NCBI GenBank assembly: GCA_047601745.1
Contig: JASGIS010000001.1
Coordinates: 5,270,001 to 5,334,000, forward strand
Reading direction: 5' to 3'
Origin: JAKPAM01 sp047601745
Lineage (GTDB): Bacteria; Pseudomonadota; Gammaproteobacteria; Burkholderiales; Burkholderiaceae_E
Length of the DNA stretch: 64,000 bases
Numbering within the stretch: the first letter of the stretch is position 1; each line of letters starts with the position of its first letter. A program made the translations under genes and the position numbers. The notes beneath the pieces were generated by a model. It worked only from the letters and a program-made list of their open reading frames with translations, was not told the DNA's origin and made no database searches. Below, piece by piece: positions 43,564-52,990 of this stretch.

Positions 43564-45405
43564 TTGGAAGCGACCGACACTCGCAATCCCGACTATTTCC
43601 ACAAGGTCGTCGATTGCCAATGGGCCTGCCCGGCCCATACCCCGGTTCCCGAATACATCCGCTTGATCGCGGCCGGCCGCTACGACGACGCGTACCTGGT
43701 CAACTGGCGATCGAACGTCTTTCCGGGCATCCTCGGGCGCACCTGCGACCGTCCGTGCGAACCGGCGTGCCGGCGCGGCCGGGTCGAGCAGTCGCAGTAC
43801 GAGACGCCCGAGCCGGTCGCGATCTGCCGCCTCAAGCGCGTCACCGCCGACCTGAAGGACGACATCCACAACCGGCTGCCGCGGATCCCGGCCCGGCACA
43901 ACGGCAAACGCGTCGCCTGCATCGGCGCCGGGCCGTCGTCGCTGACCGTCGCCCGCGACCTGGCGCCGCTCGGCTACGACATCACGGTCTTCGACCAGGA
44001 CCCGAAGGCCGGCGGCATGATCCGTTCGCAGATCCCGCGTTTCCGGCTGCCCGAGGCCGTCATCGACGAAGAGACCGGCTACATCCTGAACCGCGGCGGC
44101 GTCACGTTCCACGGCGGCCGGCGCATCGATTCGATGCGCGCGCTGCTCGACCAGGGCTTCGACGCGATCTTCGTCGGCAGCGGCGCGCCGCGCGGCCGCG
44201 ACCTGGACCTGCCCGGCCGCCGCGAGGCCGCCGCGCACATCCACATCGGCATCGACTGGCTGTCGTCGGTCTCGTTCGGTCACATCACGTCGATCGCCAA
44301 ACGCGTGATCGTGCTCGGCGGCGGCAACACCGCGATGGACTGCTGCCGCACGTCGCGCCGGCTCGGCGGCGAGGACGTCAAGGTCATCGTCCGCTCGGGC
44401 TTCGACGAGATGAAGGCCTCGCCGTGGGAGAAGGAAGACGCCCAGCACGAAGGCATCCCGATCATGAACTACCTGGTGCCGCTGAGCTTCGTCCACGAGA
44501 ACGGCAAGCTCACCGGCATGACCTTCGACAAGGTCGCCGTGCGCTACGACGCCGACGGCCGCCGCGAACTGACGTCGACCGGCGAAGCTCCGGTGCACGT
44601 CGACTGCGACGCCGTGCTGATCGCGATCGGCCAGGAGAACGCCTTTCCGTGGATCGAGGCCGACGTCGGCATCGAGTTCGACCGCCGGGGGCTGCCGGTG
44701 CTCGACGAAAAGACGTTCCGGTCGACGCATCCGAAGGTCTTCTTCGGCGGCGATTCGGCGTTCGGCCCGAAGAACATCATCTGGGCCGTCGCGCACGGCC
44801 ACGAAGCCGCGGTCTCGATCGATCGCCTGCTGCAGGGCGAGGATCCGGCCGAGCGCCCCGCTCCGGCGGTCGAGATCGCCGCGCAGAAGATGGGCATCCA
44901 TGAATGGCGCTACGACAACGAAGTCATGCCCGAGCTGCGGCACAAGGTGCCGTGGCGCGACGTCGGCGAAGCGCTGCGCAGCATCAAGGTCGAGGTCGAA
45001 CTGGGCTTCGACGCCGCCACCGCGTGGAAGGAAGCCCAGCGCTGCCTCAATTGCGACGTCCAGACCGTGTTCAGCGAGCCGCAGTGCATCGAATGCGATG
45101 CCTGCGTCGACATCTGCCCGACCGACTGCATCACGTTCACGCCGGCCGCCGCGCAGGAGAGCGAGACCGAGCTGCGTCAGCACCTGCGCGCCCCGGCGCT
45201 GAACCTCGCGCAATCGCTGTACGTCTCGCACGAGCTGAAGACCGGCAACGTCATGGTCAAGGACGAGGACTGCTGCCTGCACTGCGGACTGTGCGCCGAG
45301 CGCTGCCCGACCGGCGCCTGGGACATGCAGCGCGTCACGATCAACGTCGCCCACGCCGGCTGTTCCGGCCGGCGGACGGCCGCTTCCCCGAAGGCCTACG
45401 CATGA
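43564..45405 (+). CDS. FAD/iron-sulfur oxidoreductase subunit (GltD-like, KorC-type)
   Basis: This subunit probably transfers electrons between the 2-oxoacid oxidoreductase encoded next to it and NAD(P) or ferredoxin. The N-terminal part has the glutamate-synthase-small-subunit cysteine pattern (VDCQWACPAHTPVPEYIRL, GRTCDRPCEPACRRG). The FAD and NAD(P) loops are CIGAGPSSLTVARDL and VIVLGGGNTAMDC. The C-terminal part has two ferredoxin-type motifs, CIECDACVDICP and CLHCGLCAERCP. The start is the TTG at 43564, seven bases after GAGGAG; no ATG is near. The product is 613 residues. It overlaps the alpha-subunit gene by ATGA. Confidence 0.88.
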   Translation: MEATDTRNPDYFHKVVDCQWACPAHTPVPEYIRLIAAGRYDDAYLVNWRSNVFPGILGRTCDRPCEPACRRGRVEQSQYETPEPVAICRLKRVTADLKDDIHNRLPRIPARHNGKRVACIGAGPSSLTVARDLAPLGYDITVFDQDPKAGGMIRSQIPRFRLPEAVIDEETGYILNRGGVTFHGGRRIDSMRALLDQGFDAIFVGSGAPRGRDLDLPGRREAAAHIHIGIDWLSSVSFGHITSIAKRVIVLGGGNTAMDCCRTSRRLGGEDVKVIVRSGFDEMKASPWEKEDAQHEGIPIMNYLVPLSFVHENGKLTGMTFDKVAVRYDADGRRELTSTGEAPVHVDCDAVLIAIGQENAFPWIEADVGIEFDRRGLPVLDEKTFRSTHPKVFFGGDSAFGPKNIIWAVAHGHEAAVSIDRLLQGEDPAERPAPAVEIAAQKMGIHEWRYDNEVMPELRHKVPWRDVGEALRSIKVEVELGFDAATAWKEAQRCLNCDVQTVFSEPQCIECDACVDICPTDCITFTPAAAQESETELRQHLRAPALNLAQSLYVSHELKTGNVMVKDEDCCLHCGLCAERCPTGAWDMQRVTINVAHAGCSGRRTAASPKAYA

Positions 45406-47246
45406 AGACGCCCCGCATCGAATCGGTCAACGACTTCGTCGTCAAGTTCGCGAACATCAACGGCTCGGGTTCGGCATCGGCCAACGAGCTGTTCGCCAAG
45501 AGCGTGCTGCGGATGGGCGTGCCGGTCAGCCCGCGCAACATCTTCCCGTCGAACATCCAGGGCCTGCCGACCTGGTACGAGGTGCGGGTCACCGAAAAAG
45601 GCTACCTCGGCCGGCGCGGCGGCGTCGACCTGATGGTCGCGATGAATCCGCAGACCTGGGACGCCGACCTGCGCGAGATCGAGAGCGGCGGCTACCTGCT
45701 GTACGACAGCAGCAAGCCGGTTCCCGCGCACCGGATGCGCGAGGACGTCCACGCGATCGGCGTGCCGCTGACCGAGATCTGCAGCGCCGCGTACGGCGAT
45801 CCGCGCGAACGCCAGTTGCTGAAGAACATCATGTACGTCGGCGTGCTCGCCGGCCTGTTCGGCATCGACCCCGAAGCGATCGCCGCGCTGATCGGCGAGC
45901 AGTACAAGGGCAAGGAAAAGCTGCTGCGCCCCAATCTCGATGCCTTCCGCAAGGGCCTGCACTATTCGCAGCAGCACCTGGACGACGCGACCGGCCTGCG
46001 CGTGAAGCCGGCGCGCAACGTCGGCGACCGCATCTTCATCGAAGGCAACGCCGCGACCGCGCTCGGCTGCGTCTACGGCGGCGCCAGCGTCTGCGCGTGG
46101 TATCCGATCACGCCCTCGTCCTCGGTCGCCGAGGCCTTCCAGAAGTACTGCGCGAAGTTCCGCGCCGAACCCGACACCGGCCGCGCCCGCTACGCGATCG
46201 TCCAGGCCGAGGACGAACTGGCGTCGATCGGCATGGTCGTCGGCGCCGGCTGGAACGGCGCGCGCGCGTTCACCGCGACCTCGGGTCCCGGCATCTCGCT
46301 GATGACCGAGTTCATCGGCCTCGCGTATTTCGCCGAGATCCCGGTGACGATCATCGACGTGCAGCGCGGCGGCCCGTCGACCGGCATGCCGACCCGCACG
46401 CAGCAGGCGGACCTGCTCGCCTGCGCGTACGCGTCGCACGGCGACACCAAGCACGTGCTGCTGATCCCCGAGGATCCGTACGAGTGCTTCACGTTCAGCG
46501 CGCAGGCGCTGGACCTGGCGGACCGCCTGCAGACGCCGGTGTTCGTGATGACCGATCTGGACATCGGCATGAACCATCGGCTGTGCGCGCCGCTCGCTTG
46601 GGACGATTCGCGCCGCTACGACCGCGGCAAGGTGATGGATCGGGACATGCTCGAGGCCGGCGCCAATTTCGGCCGCTACCTGGACGTCGACGGCGACGGC
46701 ATTCCTTATCGCACTTACCCCGGCACGCATCCGTCCAAGGGCGCTTATTTCACGCGCGGCACGACCAAGGACCGCTATGCGCGCTATTCGGAGGCGGGCC
46801 CGGACTACGTCGACAACGTCCAGCGGCTGCTGCGCAAGTTCGACACCGCGCGCGACCTCGTGCCCCAGCCGGTCGTGCGCGCGGCCGCCGAACCGACGCG
46901 CTTCGGCGCGCTGTACTTCGGTTCGACCAGTCCGGCGATGCAGGAAGCCTTCGACGCGCTGGAGGCCGACGGCGTCGCGGTCGACCTGATGCGGCTGCGC
47001 GGATTTCCGTTCCCGGAAAGCGTCGAACAGTTCATCGCCGCGCACGACCACGTGTTCGTCGTCGAGCAGAACCGCGACGGGCAGATGCGCACGATGCTGA
47101 TCAACGAGCTGCAGATCGATCCGGCCCGGCTGCCGCCGGTCCTGCACTACGACGGCACGCCGATCACCGCCCGCTTCATCCACCGCGAAATCGCCGATCG
47201 CATCAACGCGCTGACCCGTGCCAGCGTGACCAAGGTCAAGCCATGA
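45402..47246 (+). CDS. korA: 2-oxoacid:acceptor oxidoreductase, fused gamma/alpha subunit (KorA-like)
   Basis: This is a 614-residue subunit. The N-terminal about 190 residues are the gamma domain (VNDFVVKFANINGSGSASAN, then PSNIQGLPTWYEVRV). From about residue 205 comes the pyruvate:ferredoxin-oxidoreductase-type domain with EGNAATALGCVYGGASVCAW and YPITPSSSVAEA, and further on ATSGPGISLMTEFIGLA and VQRGGPSTGMPTRTQQ. The gamma-alpha fusion is usual for 2-oxoglutarate-type (Kor) enzymes. Its position beside sucA supports 2-oxoglutarate as substrate, but other 2-oxoacids are possible. ATGA overlaps link it to the flavoprotein and the beta subunit. Confidence 0.9.
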   Translation: MKTPRIESVNDFVVKFANINGSGSASANELFAKSVLRMGVPVSPRNIFPSNIQGLPTWYEVRVTEKGYLGRRGGVDLMVAMNPQTWDADLREIESGGYLLYDSSKPVPAHRMREDVHAIGVPLTEICSAAYGDPRERQLLKNIMYVGVLAGLFGIDPEAIAALIGEQYKGKEKLLRPNLDAFRKGLHYSQQHLDDATGLRVKPARNVGDRIFIEGNAATALGCVYGGASVCAWYPITPSSSVAEAFQKYCAKFRAEPDTGRARYAIVQAEDELASIGMVVGAGWNGARAFTATSGPGISLMTEFIGLAYFAEIPVTIIDVQRGGPSTGMPTRTQQADLLACAYASHGDTKHVLLIPEDPYECFTFSAQALDLADRLQTPVFVMTDLDIGMNHRLCAPLAWDDSRRYDRGKVMDRDMLEAGANFGRYLDVDGDGIPYRTYPGTHPSKGAYFTRGTTKDRYARYSEAGPDYVDNVQRLLRKFDTARDLVPQPVVRAAAEPTRFGALYFGSTSPAMQEAFDALEADGVAVDLMRLRGFPFPESVEQFIAAHDHVFVVEQNRDGQMRTMLINELQIDPARLPPVLHYDGTPITARFIHREIADRINALTRASVTKVKP

Positions 47247-48298
47247 CGTATCTCGCCAAACCCCGGCTCCACCACCCGACGCTGCCGACCAACACGCTGG
47301 GCCTGACCCGGCGCGACTACGAAGGCAAGATCTCGACGCTATGCGCCGGCTGCGGCCACGATTCGATCTCGGCGGCGATCGTGCAGGCCTGCTGGGAACT
47401 CGACATCGAGCCGCACCGCGTCGCCAAGCTGTCCGGAATCGGCTGCTCGTCGAAGACGCCCGACTACTTCCTCGGCAACTCGCACGGCTTCAACACCGTG
47501 CACGGCCGCATGCCGTCGGTGCTGACCGGTGCCAACCTCGCCAACCGCGAGCTGCTGTACCTGGGCGTGTCCGGCGACGGCGACTCGGCGTCGATCGGCC
47601 TGGGCCAGTTCGCGCACCTGATGCGGCGCGGCGTCAACATGACGTACATCGTCGAGAACAACGGCGTCTACGGCCTGACCAAGGGCCAGTTCTCGGCGAC
47701 CGCCGACAAGGGATCCAAGTCCAAGAAGGGCGCGATCAACAGCGATTCGCCGATCGACATGGCTTCGCTGGCGCTGCAGCTCGGCGCCACCTTCGTCGCG
47801 CGCAGCTTTTCGGGCGACAAGGCCCAGCTCGTGCCGCTGGTCAAGGCCGCGCTGCGGCACCGCGGCGCGGCGCTGATCGACGTGATCAGCCCGTGCGTGG
47901 CGTTCAACAACCACCCGGGCAGCACGCGCAGCTACGACTACGTGCGCGAGCACAACGAGGCGGTCAACCGGCTGGACTTCATGCCGAAGCGGCAGACGAT
48001 CACCACCGACTACGCGCCGGGCGAACTGGTGACGATCGCGCAGCACGACGGCTCGATCCTGCGCCTGCGCAAGCTGCACGACGACTACGATCCGACCGAT
48101 GCGATCGGCGCGATGAACACGATCCAGCAACGGCAGGCGCAGGGCGAGATCGTCACCGGCCTGCTATACGTCGACCCCGACGCCGAGGATCTGCACGGCC
48201 ACATGAATACCGTGCACGTGCCGCTGAACCGGCTCGGCGAGGCCGAGCTCTGTCCGGGCTCGGCGGCGCTCGACAAGATCAACGCATCGCTGCGCTGA
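47243..48298 (+). CDS. korB: 2-oxoacid:acceptor oxidoreductase, beta subunit (KorB-like)
   Basis: This is the thiamine-diphosphate subunit, 351 residues. The cluster/ThDP region is TLCAGCGHDSISAAIVQAC and KLSGIGCSSKTPDYF; the ThDP-Mg motif is GVSGDGDSASIGLGQF followed by VENNGVYGLTKGQFS. CVAFNNHPGS carries a further conserved cysteine. The gene ends the korCAB-like operon and converges on gltA with a 21-bp gap. The symbol is by family resemblance; the substrate is inferred. Confidence 0.9.
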   Translation: MTYLAKPRLHHPTLPTNTLGLTRRDYEGKISTLCAGCGHDSISAAIVQACWELDIEPHRVAKLSGIGCSSKTPDYFLGNSHGFNTVHGRMPSVLTGANLANRELLYLGVSGDGDSASIGLGQFAHLMRRGVNMTYIVENNGVYGLTKGQFSATADKGSKSKKGAINSDSPIDMASLALQLGATFVARSFSGDKAQLVPLVKAALRHRGAALIDVISPCVAFNNHPGSTRSYDYVREHNEAVNRLDFMPKRQTITTDYAPGELVTIAQHDGSILRLRKLHDDYDPTDAIGAMNTIQQRQAQGEIVTGLLYVDPDAEDLHGHMNTVHVPLNRLGEAELCPGSAALDKINASLR

Positions 48299-48319
48299 GC
48301 CTGCGGCGCCCGTCCGTCG

Positions 48320-49627
48320 TCAGCGCTTGGCCAGCGGAACGAAGTCGCGCGACTTCGCGCCGGTGAACAACTGGCGCGGACGGCCGATCTTCTGATCCGG
48401 CTCGGAGATCATCTCGTTCCACTGCGCGATCCAGCCGACGGTACGCGCCATCGCGAAGATGCAGGTGAACATCTCGGTCGGGATGCCGAGCGCCTTCTGC
48501 ACGATGCCCGAGTAGAAATCGACGTTCGGATACAGCTTGCGGTCGACGAAGTACGGATCCTCGAGCGCGATCTGCTCGAGCTTCATCGACAGCGCGAACA
48601 GCGGATCCTGCTCCAGGCCCAGCTCGCCGAGCACCTCGTAGCAGGTCTCGCGCATCAGCTTGGCGCGCGGATCGTAGTTCTTGTAGACGCGATGGCCGAA
48701 ACCCATCAGCTTGACGCCGGAGTTCTTGTCCTTGACCTTCTTGATGAACTCGCCGATCTTGGCGACGCCGCCGTCGCGCTGGATCTCGTTGAGCATCACC
48801 AGGCAGGCCTCGTTGGCTCCGCCGTGCGCCGGCCCCCACAGCGTCGCGATCCCGGCCGCGATGCACGCGAACGGGTTCGCGCCCGACGAACCGGCCAGGC
48901 GGACCGTCGACGTCGACGCGTTCTGCTCGTGGTCGGCGTGCAGGATCAGGATGCGGTCGAGCGCGCGGACCAGCACGTCGTTCGGCTGGTATTCGGCGCA
49001 GGGCGTGCCGAACATCATCCGCATGAAATTGGCCGTGTACGACAGGTCGTTCTGCGGGTAGATGAACGGCTGGCCGATCGTGTACTTGTACGCCATCGCG
49101 ACCAGCGTCGGCATCTTGGCGATCAGGCGGATCGCCGAGATGTGGCGCATCTCGGGATCCTGGATGTCGAGCGAGTCGTGATAGAAGGCCGACAGCGCGC
49201 CGACCACGCCGACCAGCACCGCCATCGGGTGCGCGTCGCGCCGGAAGCCCTGGTAGAAGCGCGGCATCTGCTCGTGCACCATCGTGTGATGGGTCACGTT
49301 GAACTCGAAATCGGCCTTCTGCTTGGCGTCGGGCAGCTCGCCGTTGAGCAGCAGGTAACAGGTTTCGAGGAAGTCGCAGTTCTCGGCCAGTTGCTCGATC
49401 GGGTAGCCGCGGTACAGCAGCTCGCCCTTGTCGCCATCGATGAACGTGATCTTCGACTCGCAGGCCGCGGTCGACATGAAGCCGGGATCGAAGGTGAACT
49501 TGCCGGTGCCCGCGTACAGCTTGCGGATGTCGATGACGTCCGGGCCCAAAGTTCCTTCGTAGATCGGGAAATCGATCGACGGGGTGCCGTCAGAGAACGA
49601 TAGGGTGGCCTTTTTCTGGCTACTCAT
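48320..49627 (-). CDS. gltA: Citrate synthase (type II)
   Basis: GltA condenses oxaloacetate and acetyl-CoA. The 435-residue product is the usual length for the NADH-sensitive hexameric type of Gram-negative bacteria. Active-site residues are in LHADHEQNASTSTVR, GPAHGGANEACL, GFGHRVYKNYDPRAK and DFYSGIV. I chose the ATG at 49627, with AAGGA about nine bases upstream, over an in-frame ATG at 49645. It is the last gene of the sdhCDAB-sdhE-gltA cluster, 96 bp after sdhE. Confidence 0.98.
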   Translation of the reverse strand: MSSQKKATLSFSDGTPSIDFPIYEGTLGPDVIDIRKLYAGTGKFTFDPGFMSTAACESKITFIDGDKGELLYRGYPIEQLAENCDFLETCYLLLNGELPDAKQKADFEFNVTHHTMVHEQMPRFYQGFRRDAHPMAVLVGVVGALSAFYHDSLDIQDPEMRHISAIRLIAKMPTLVAMAYKYTIGQPFIYPQNDLSYTANFMRMMFGTPCAEYQPNDVLVRALDRILILHADHEQNASTSTVRLAGSSGANPFACIAAGIATLWGPAHGGANEACLVMLNEIQRDGGVAKIGEFIKKVKDKNSGVKLMGFGHRVYKNYDPRAKLMRETCYEVLGELGLEQDPLFALSMKLEQIALEDPYFVDRKLYPNVDFYSGIVQKALGIPTEMFTCIFAMARTVGWIAQWNEMISEPDQKIGRPRQLFTGAKSRDFVPLAKR

Positions 49628-49723
49628 GGTTACTTTCCTTGTCATCGGGAATGGGCGCGTGAACGACCGAGATCCGGTGCGCAGCGGGCGTGACGGCCAC
49701 CCCCGTCGGCTCGCACCTCGGAC

Positions 49724-50026
49724 TCAAACCTCACGCAATCTTCGCACCAGCTCGAGGACCGGACCGGTCGCCAACTCGCCTTCGGGCTCGCTGCGGCCGA
49801 GGATCAGGTCCATCAGCTCGTTGTCGTTACAGTCTAGCAGGCGATCGAGAGCCCCCACGTCCTCGTCGGTCAGCTCGTGCTCGTAGCGGTCGAGGAAACG
49901 GGTCAGTATCAGATCGTTCTCGAGCAGACCGCGGCGCGAGCGCCAGCGCAGGCGCCGGCGCCGCGCCGCATCGGATTGGTGCGAAGCGGATGGCGGCGCG
50001 CCGCTGGCTGCCCGATCGTCGTTCAT
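49724..50026 (-). CDS. sdhE: FAD assembly factor SdhE
   Basis: SdhE promotes covalent flavinylation of SdhA. The 100-residue product has the diagnostic RGLLENDLIL (RGxxE) motif near residue 31, followed by LTDEDVGALDRLLDCNDNELMDLIL. The first about 22 residues and the last 12 are unconserved. It lies 31 bp after sdhB, as expected for its role in succinate dehydrogenase maturation. Confidence 0.95.
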   Translation of the reverse strand: MNDDRAASGAPPSASHQSDAARRRRLRWRSRRGLLENDLILTRFLDRYEHELTDEDVGALDRLLDCNDNELMDLILGRSEPEGELATGPVLELVRRLREV

Positions 50027-50057
50027 GCGATGCCGTCCCTTTCCTTGCCGCCGCGCG

Positions 50058-50828
50058 TCAAACGGCCCGACGGACCATCAGTTCCTTGATCTTGCCGATC
50101 GCCTTCGTCGGGTTCAGCCCTTTCGGGCAGACGTCGACGCAGTTCATGATCGTATGGCAACGGAACAGGCGATACGGATCCTCGAGATTGTCGAGGCGGG
50201 CACTGGTCGACAGGTCGCGGCTGTCGGCGATGAAACGGTAGGCCTGCAGCAGGCCGGCCGGGCCGACGAACTTGTCGGGGTTCCACCAGAACGACGGGCA
50301 CGAGGTCGAGCAGCACGCGCACAGGATGCACTCGTACAGGCCGTCGAGCTCCTCGCGCTCCTCGGGCGACTGCAGCCGCTCCTTCTCGGGCGGCGGCGTG
50401 TCGTTGATCAGGTACGGCTGCACCGAGTGATACTGGTTGAAGAAGTGCGTCATGTCCACGATCAGGTCGCGGATCACCGGCAGGCCGGGCAGCGGCTTCA
50501 GGACGATCGGTTCCTTGAGCTCGCGCAGGCTGGTGATGCACGCCAGACCGTTCTTGCCGTTGATGTTCATCGCGTCCGACCCGCACACGCCTTCGCGGCA
50601 AGAGCGGCGGAACGACAGCGATTCGTCGGCGTCGAGTTTGATCCGCACCAGCGCGTCCAGCAGCATCTTGTCGGTCGGCAGCAGTTCGACCTCGAGGTGC
50701 TGCATGTAGGGCTTGGCGTCCTTGTCCGGATCGTAGCGATAGATCGAGAACTTGACCGTCCGCTTGCCGGCGCCGGGAGCGGCCACCGTCTGCGTGGTGG
50801 CCGGACGGGAGATTTCTGCAGTCGTCAT
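50058..50828 (-). CDS. sdhB: Succinate dehydrogenase iron-sulfur subunit
   Basis: SdhB carries electrons from FAD to quinone. The 256-residue product has the [2Fe-2S] cysteines in RRSCREGVCGSDAM plus GLAC, the [4Fe-4S] motif CILCACCSTSCPS, and the [3Fe-4S] cysteines in FRCHTIMNCVDVCPKG. The first about 22 residues before RTVKFSIYRYDP are an Ala/Thr-rich extension. It lies 18 bp after sdhA. Confidence 0.98.
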   Translation of the reverse strand: MTTAEISRPATTQTVAAPGAGKRTVKFSIYRYDPDKDAKPYMQHLEVELLPTDKMLLDALVRIKLDADESLSFRRSCREGVCGSDAMNINGKNGLACITSLRELKEPIVLKPLPGLPVIRDLIVDMTHFFNQYHSVQPYLINDTPPPEKERLQSPEEREELDGLYECILCACCSTSCPSFWWNPDKFVGPAGLLQAYRFIADSRDLSTSARLDNLEDPYRLFRCHTIMNCVDVCPKGLNPTKAIGKIKELMVRRAV

Positions 50829-50846
50829 GGTTGAGGCTCCGCGATC

Positions 50847-52637
50847 TCAGAAGGTACGCGCCTTGGGCTTGAACGTTTCGACGGTCAGCGGCTTGAGCTG
50901 GACCGGCTTGTAGTCGAGGCGGTTGCCTTCGGAGAACCACAAGGTGTGGCGCATCCAGTCGACGTCGTTGCGATCGGGGAAGTCGCTGTGCGCGTGCGCG
51001 CCGCGGCTTTCCTTGCGGGCTTCGGCCGACACGATCGTCGCATTGGCGACCTCGGTCAGGTTGGCCAGCTCGAGCGCCTCGACCAAGGCCATATTGAACA
51101 CCTTGGACTTGTCACGAAGCTGAACATGCTGCGCGCGCTTGGTCAGCTCGGCGATCCGGGTCACCCCCTCGGACAGCAGCTTCGACGTGCGGAACACGCC
51201 GCAGTGCCCCTGCATCGCCGCGCGGATGCCGCCGGCCACGTCCTGCACGCGCTCGCCGCCGCTCGAGGCCATCAGCTTGTTGACGCGTTCGAGCGCGTTG
51301 TCGCCGGCGTTCTGCGGCAGCGGCTGATGCGAATGATCCTTGAAGCCGGCCTGGATGATGTGGCGGCCGGCCGCGCGGCCGAACACGACCAGGTCGAGCA
51401 GCGAGTTGGTGCCGAGGCGGTTCGCGCCGTGCACCGACACGCACGAGCACTCGCCGATCGCGTACAGGCCGTTGATGACCGCGTTCGGGTTGCCGTCGCG
51501 GGGCGCGACGACCTGCCCGTGGTAGTTGGTCGGGATGCCGCCCATCTGGTAGTGGATCGTCGGCACGACCGGGATCGGGTCCTTGATCGGATCGACGTGC
51601 GCGAACTTGATCGCGATCTCGCGGATCGACGGCAGCCGCTTCTTGATCGTGTCCGACCCGAGGTGATCGAGCTTGAGCAGCACGTAATCCCCGGCCGGCC
51701 CGGCACCCCGCCCTTCCTTGATCTCCTGGTCCATCGAGCGCGACACGAAGTCGCGCGGCGCCAGATCCTTCAGCGTCGGCGCGTAGCGCTCCATGAAGCG
51801 CTCGCCGTCCTTGTTCAGCAGGATGCCGCCTTCGCCGCGCACGCCCTCGGTGATCAGCACGCCCGCGCCGGCCACGCCGGTCGGGTGGAACTGCCAGAAC
51901 TCCATGTCCTCGAGCGGGATGCCCGCCCGGGCCGCCATGCCGAGCCCGTCGCCGGTGTTGATGAACGCGTTGGTCGACGCCTGCCAGATCCGGCCGGCAC
52001 CGCCGGTGGCCAGCACCGTCACCTTGGCCTCGAGGATCATCAGGTCGCCGGTTTCCATCTCGAGCGCGACGACGCCCAGCACGTCGCCGGCCTCGTTGCG
52101 CAGCAGATCGAGCGCCATCCACTCGACGAAGAACTGCGTGCGCGCCTTGACGTTGCGCTGGTACAGCGTGTGCAGCAGCGCGTGGCCGGTCCGGTCGGCC
52201 GCCGCGCACGCGCGCTGCACGGGCTTCTCGCCGAAGTTGGCGGTATGGCCGCCGAACGGGCGCTGGTAGATCGTGCCGTCAGGGTTGCGGTCGAACGGCA
52301 TGCCGAAGTGCTCGAGCTCGTAGACCGCGTTGGTCGCCTCGCGGCACATGAACTCGATCGCGTCCTGGTCGCCCAGGTAGTCCGAGCCCTTGACGGTATC
52401 GAACATGTGCCAGTACCAGTTGTCCTCGCTCATGTTGCCCAGCGAGGCGCCGATCCCGCCCTGCGCGGCGACCGTGTGCGAGCGCGTCGGGAAAACCTTG
52501 GACAGCACCGCGACGTTGTAACCGGCATTGGCGAGCTGCAGCGAGCAGCGCATGCCCGAGCCGCCGGCCCCGACGATGACCGCGTCGTACTTGCGGCGCG
52601 GCAGATTGTTGGCCAGATGGTTCAATACGTCAGCCAT
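50847..52637 (-). CDS. sdhA: Succinate dehydrogenase flavoprotein subunit
   Basis: SdhA oxidises succinate to fumarate using covalently bound FAD. The 596-residue product has the FAD loop AVIVGAGGSGMRCSLQLA, the flavinylation histidine in RSHTVAAQGGIGASLGN, the catalytic region FWQFHPTGVAGAGVLITEG and the C-terminal DFPDRNDVDWMRHTLWF. It lies one base after the sdhD stop in the sdhCDAB order. Confidence 0.98.
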   Translation of the reverse strand: MADVLNHLANNLPRRKYDAVIVGAGGSGMRCSLQLANAGYNVAVLSKVFPTRSHTVAAQGGIGASLGNMSEDNWYWHMFDTVKGSDYLGDQDAIEFMCREATNAVYELEHFGMPFDRNPDGTIYQRPFGGHTANFGEKPVQRACAAADRTGHALLHTLYQRNVKARTQFFVEWMALDLLRNEAGDVLGVVALEMETGDLMILEAKVTVLATGGAGRIWQASTNAFINTGDGLGMAARAGIPLEDMEFWQFHPTGVAGAGVLITEGVRGEGGILLNKDGERFMERYAPTLKDLAPRDFVSRSMDQEIKEGRGAGPAGDYVLLKLDHLGSDTIKKRLPSIREIAIKFAHVDPIKDPIPVVPTIHYQMGGIPTNYHGQVVAPRDGNPNAVINGLYAIGECSCVSVHGANRLGTNSLLDLVVFGRAAGRHIIQAGFKDHSHQPLPQNAGDNALERVNKLMASSGGERVQDVAGGIRAAMQGHCGVFRTSKLLSEGVTRIAELTKRAQHVQLRDKSKVFNMALVEALELANLTEVANATIVSAEARKESRGAHAHSDFPDRNDVDWMRHTLWFSEGNRLDYKPVQLKPLTVETFKPKARTF

Positions 52638-52638
52638 C

Positions 52639-52989
52639 TCAGACTCTCCAGAGAATGATCGCCGCCCAGCAGGCGTAGCCGATCAACAAAGCGATCGTCA
52701 ACACTTGCAGAAACAGGCGCAGCGCGGCCGACGGCAAGTAATCCATGTAGATATCGCGAACGCCGACCCACGCGTGGTAGATCAGCGCGATCACGACCAG
52801 CAGCGTCGCGATCTTCATCCAGGCGCTGGCGAACAGCCCCGCCCAGTTGCCGTACGTCAGTTCGGGCAACGTCAGCACCGCCACGAGCAGGACGATCGTG
52901 TAGACGGCCATGATCACGGCCGTCACGCGTTGAGCCAGCCAGTCGCGCAGACCGTAGTGCGCGCCGACTACCGTTCTTTTTGTTGTCAT
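52639..52989 (-). CDS. sdhD: Succinate dehydrogenase membrane anchor SdhD
   Basis: This is a 116-residue cytochrome b subunit with three transmembrane helices (about residues 22-42, 55-75 and 88-112). RVTAVIMAVYTIV and the quinone/haem region IYHAWVGVRDIYMDYL are typical of SdhD. With SdhC it holds haem b and the quinone site. It starts one base after the sdhC stop. Confidence 0.95.
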   Translation of the reverse strand: MTTKRTVVGAHYGLRDWLAQRVTAVIMAVYTIVLLVAVLTLPELTYGNWAGLFASAWMKIATLLVVIALIYHAWVGVRDIYMDYLPSAALRLFLQVLTIALLIGYACWAAIILWRV

Positions 52990-52990
52990 C

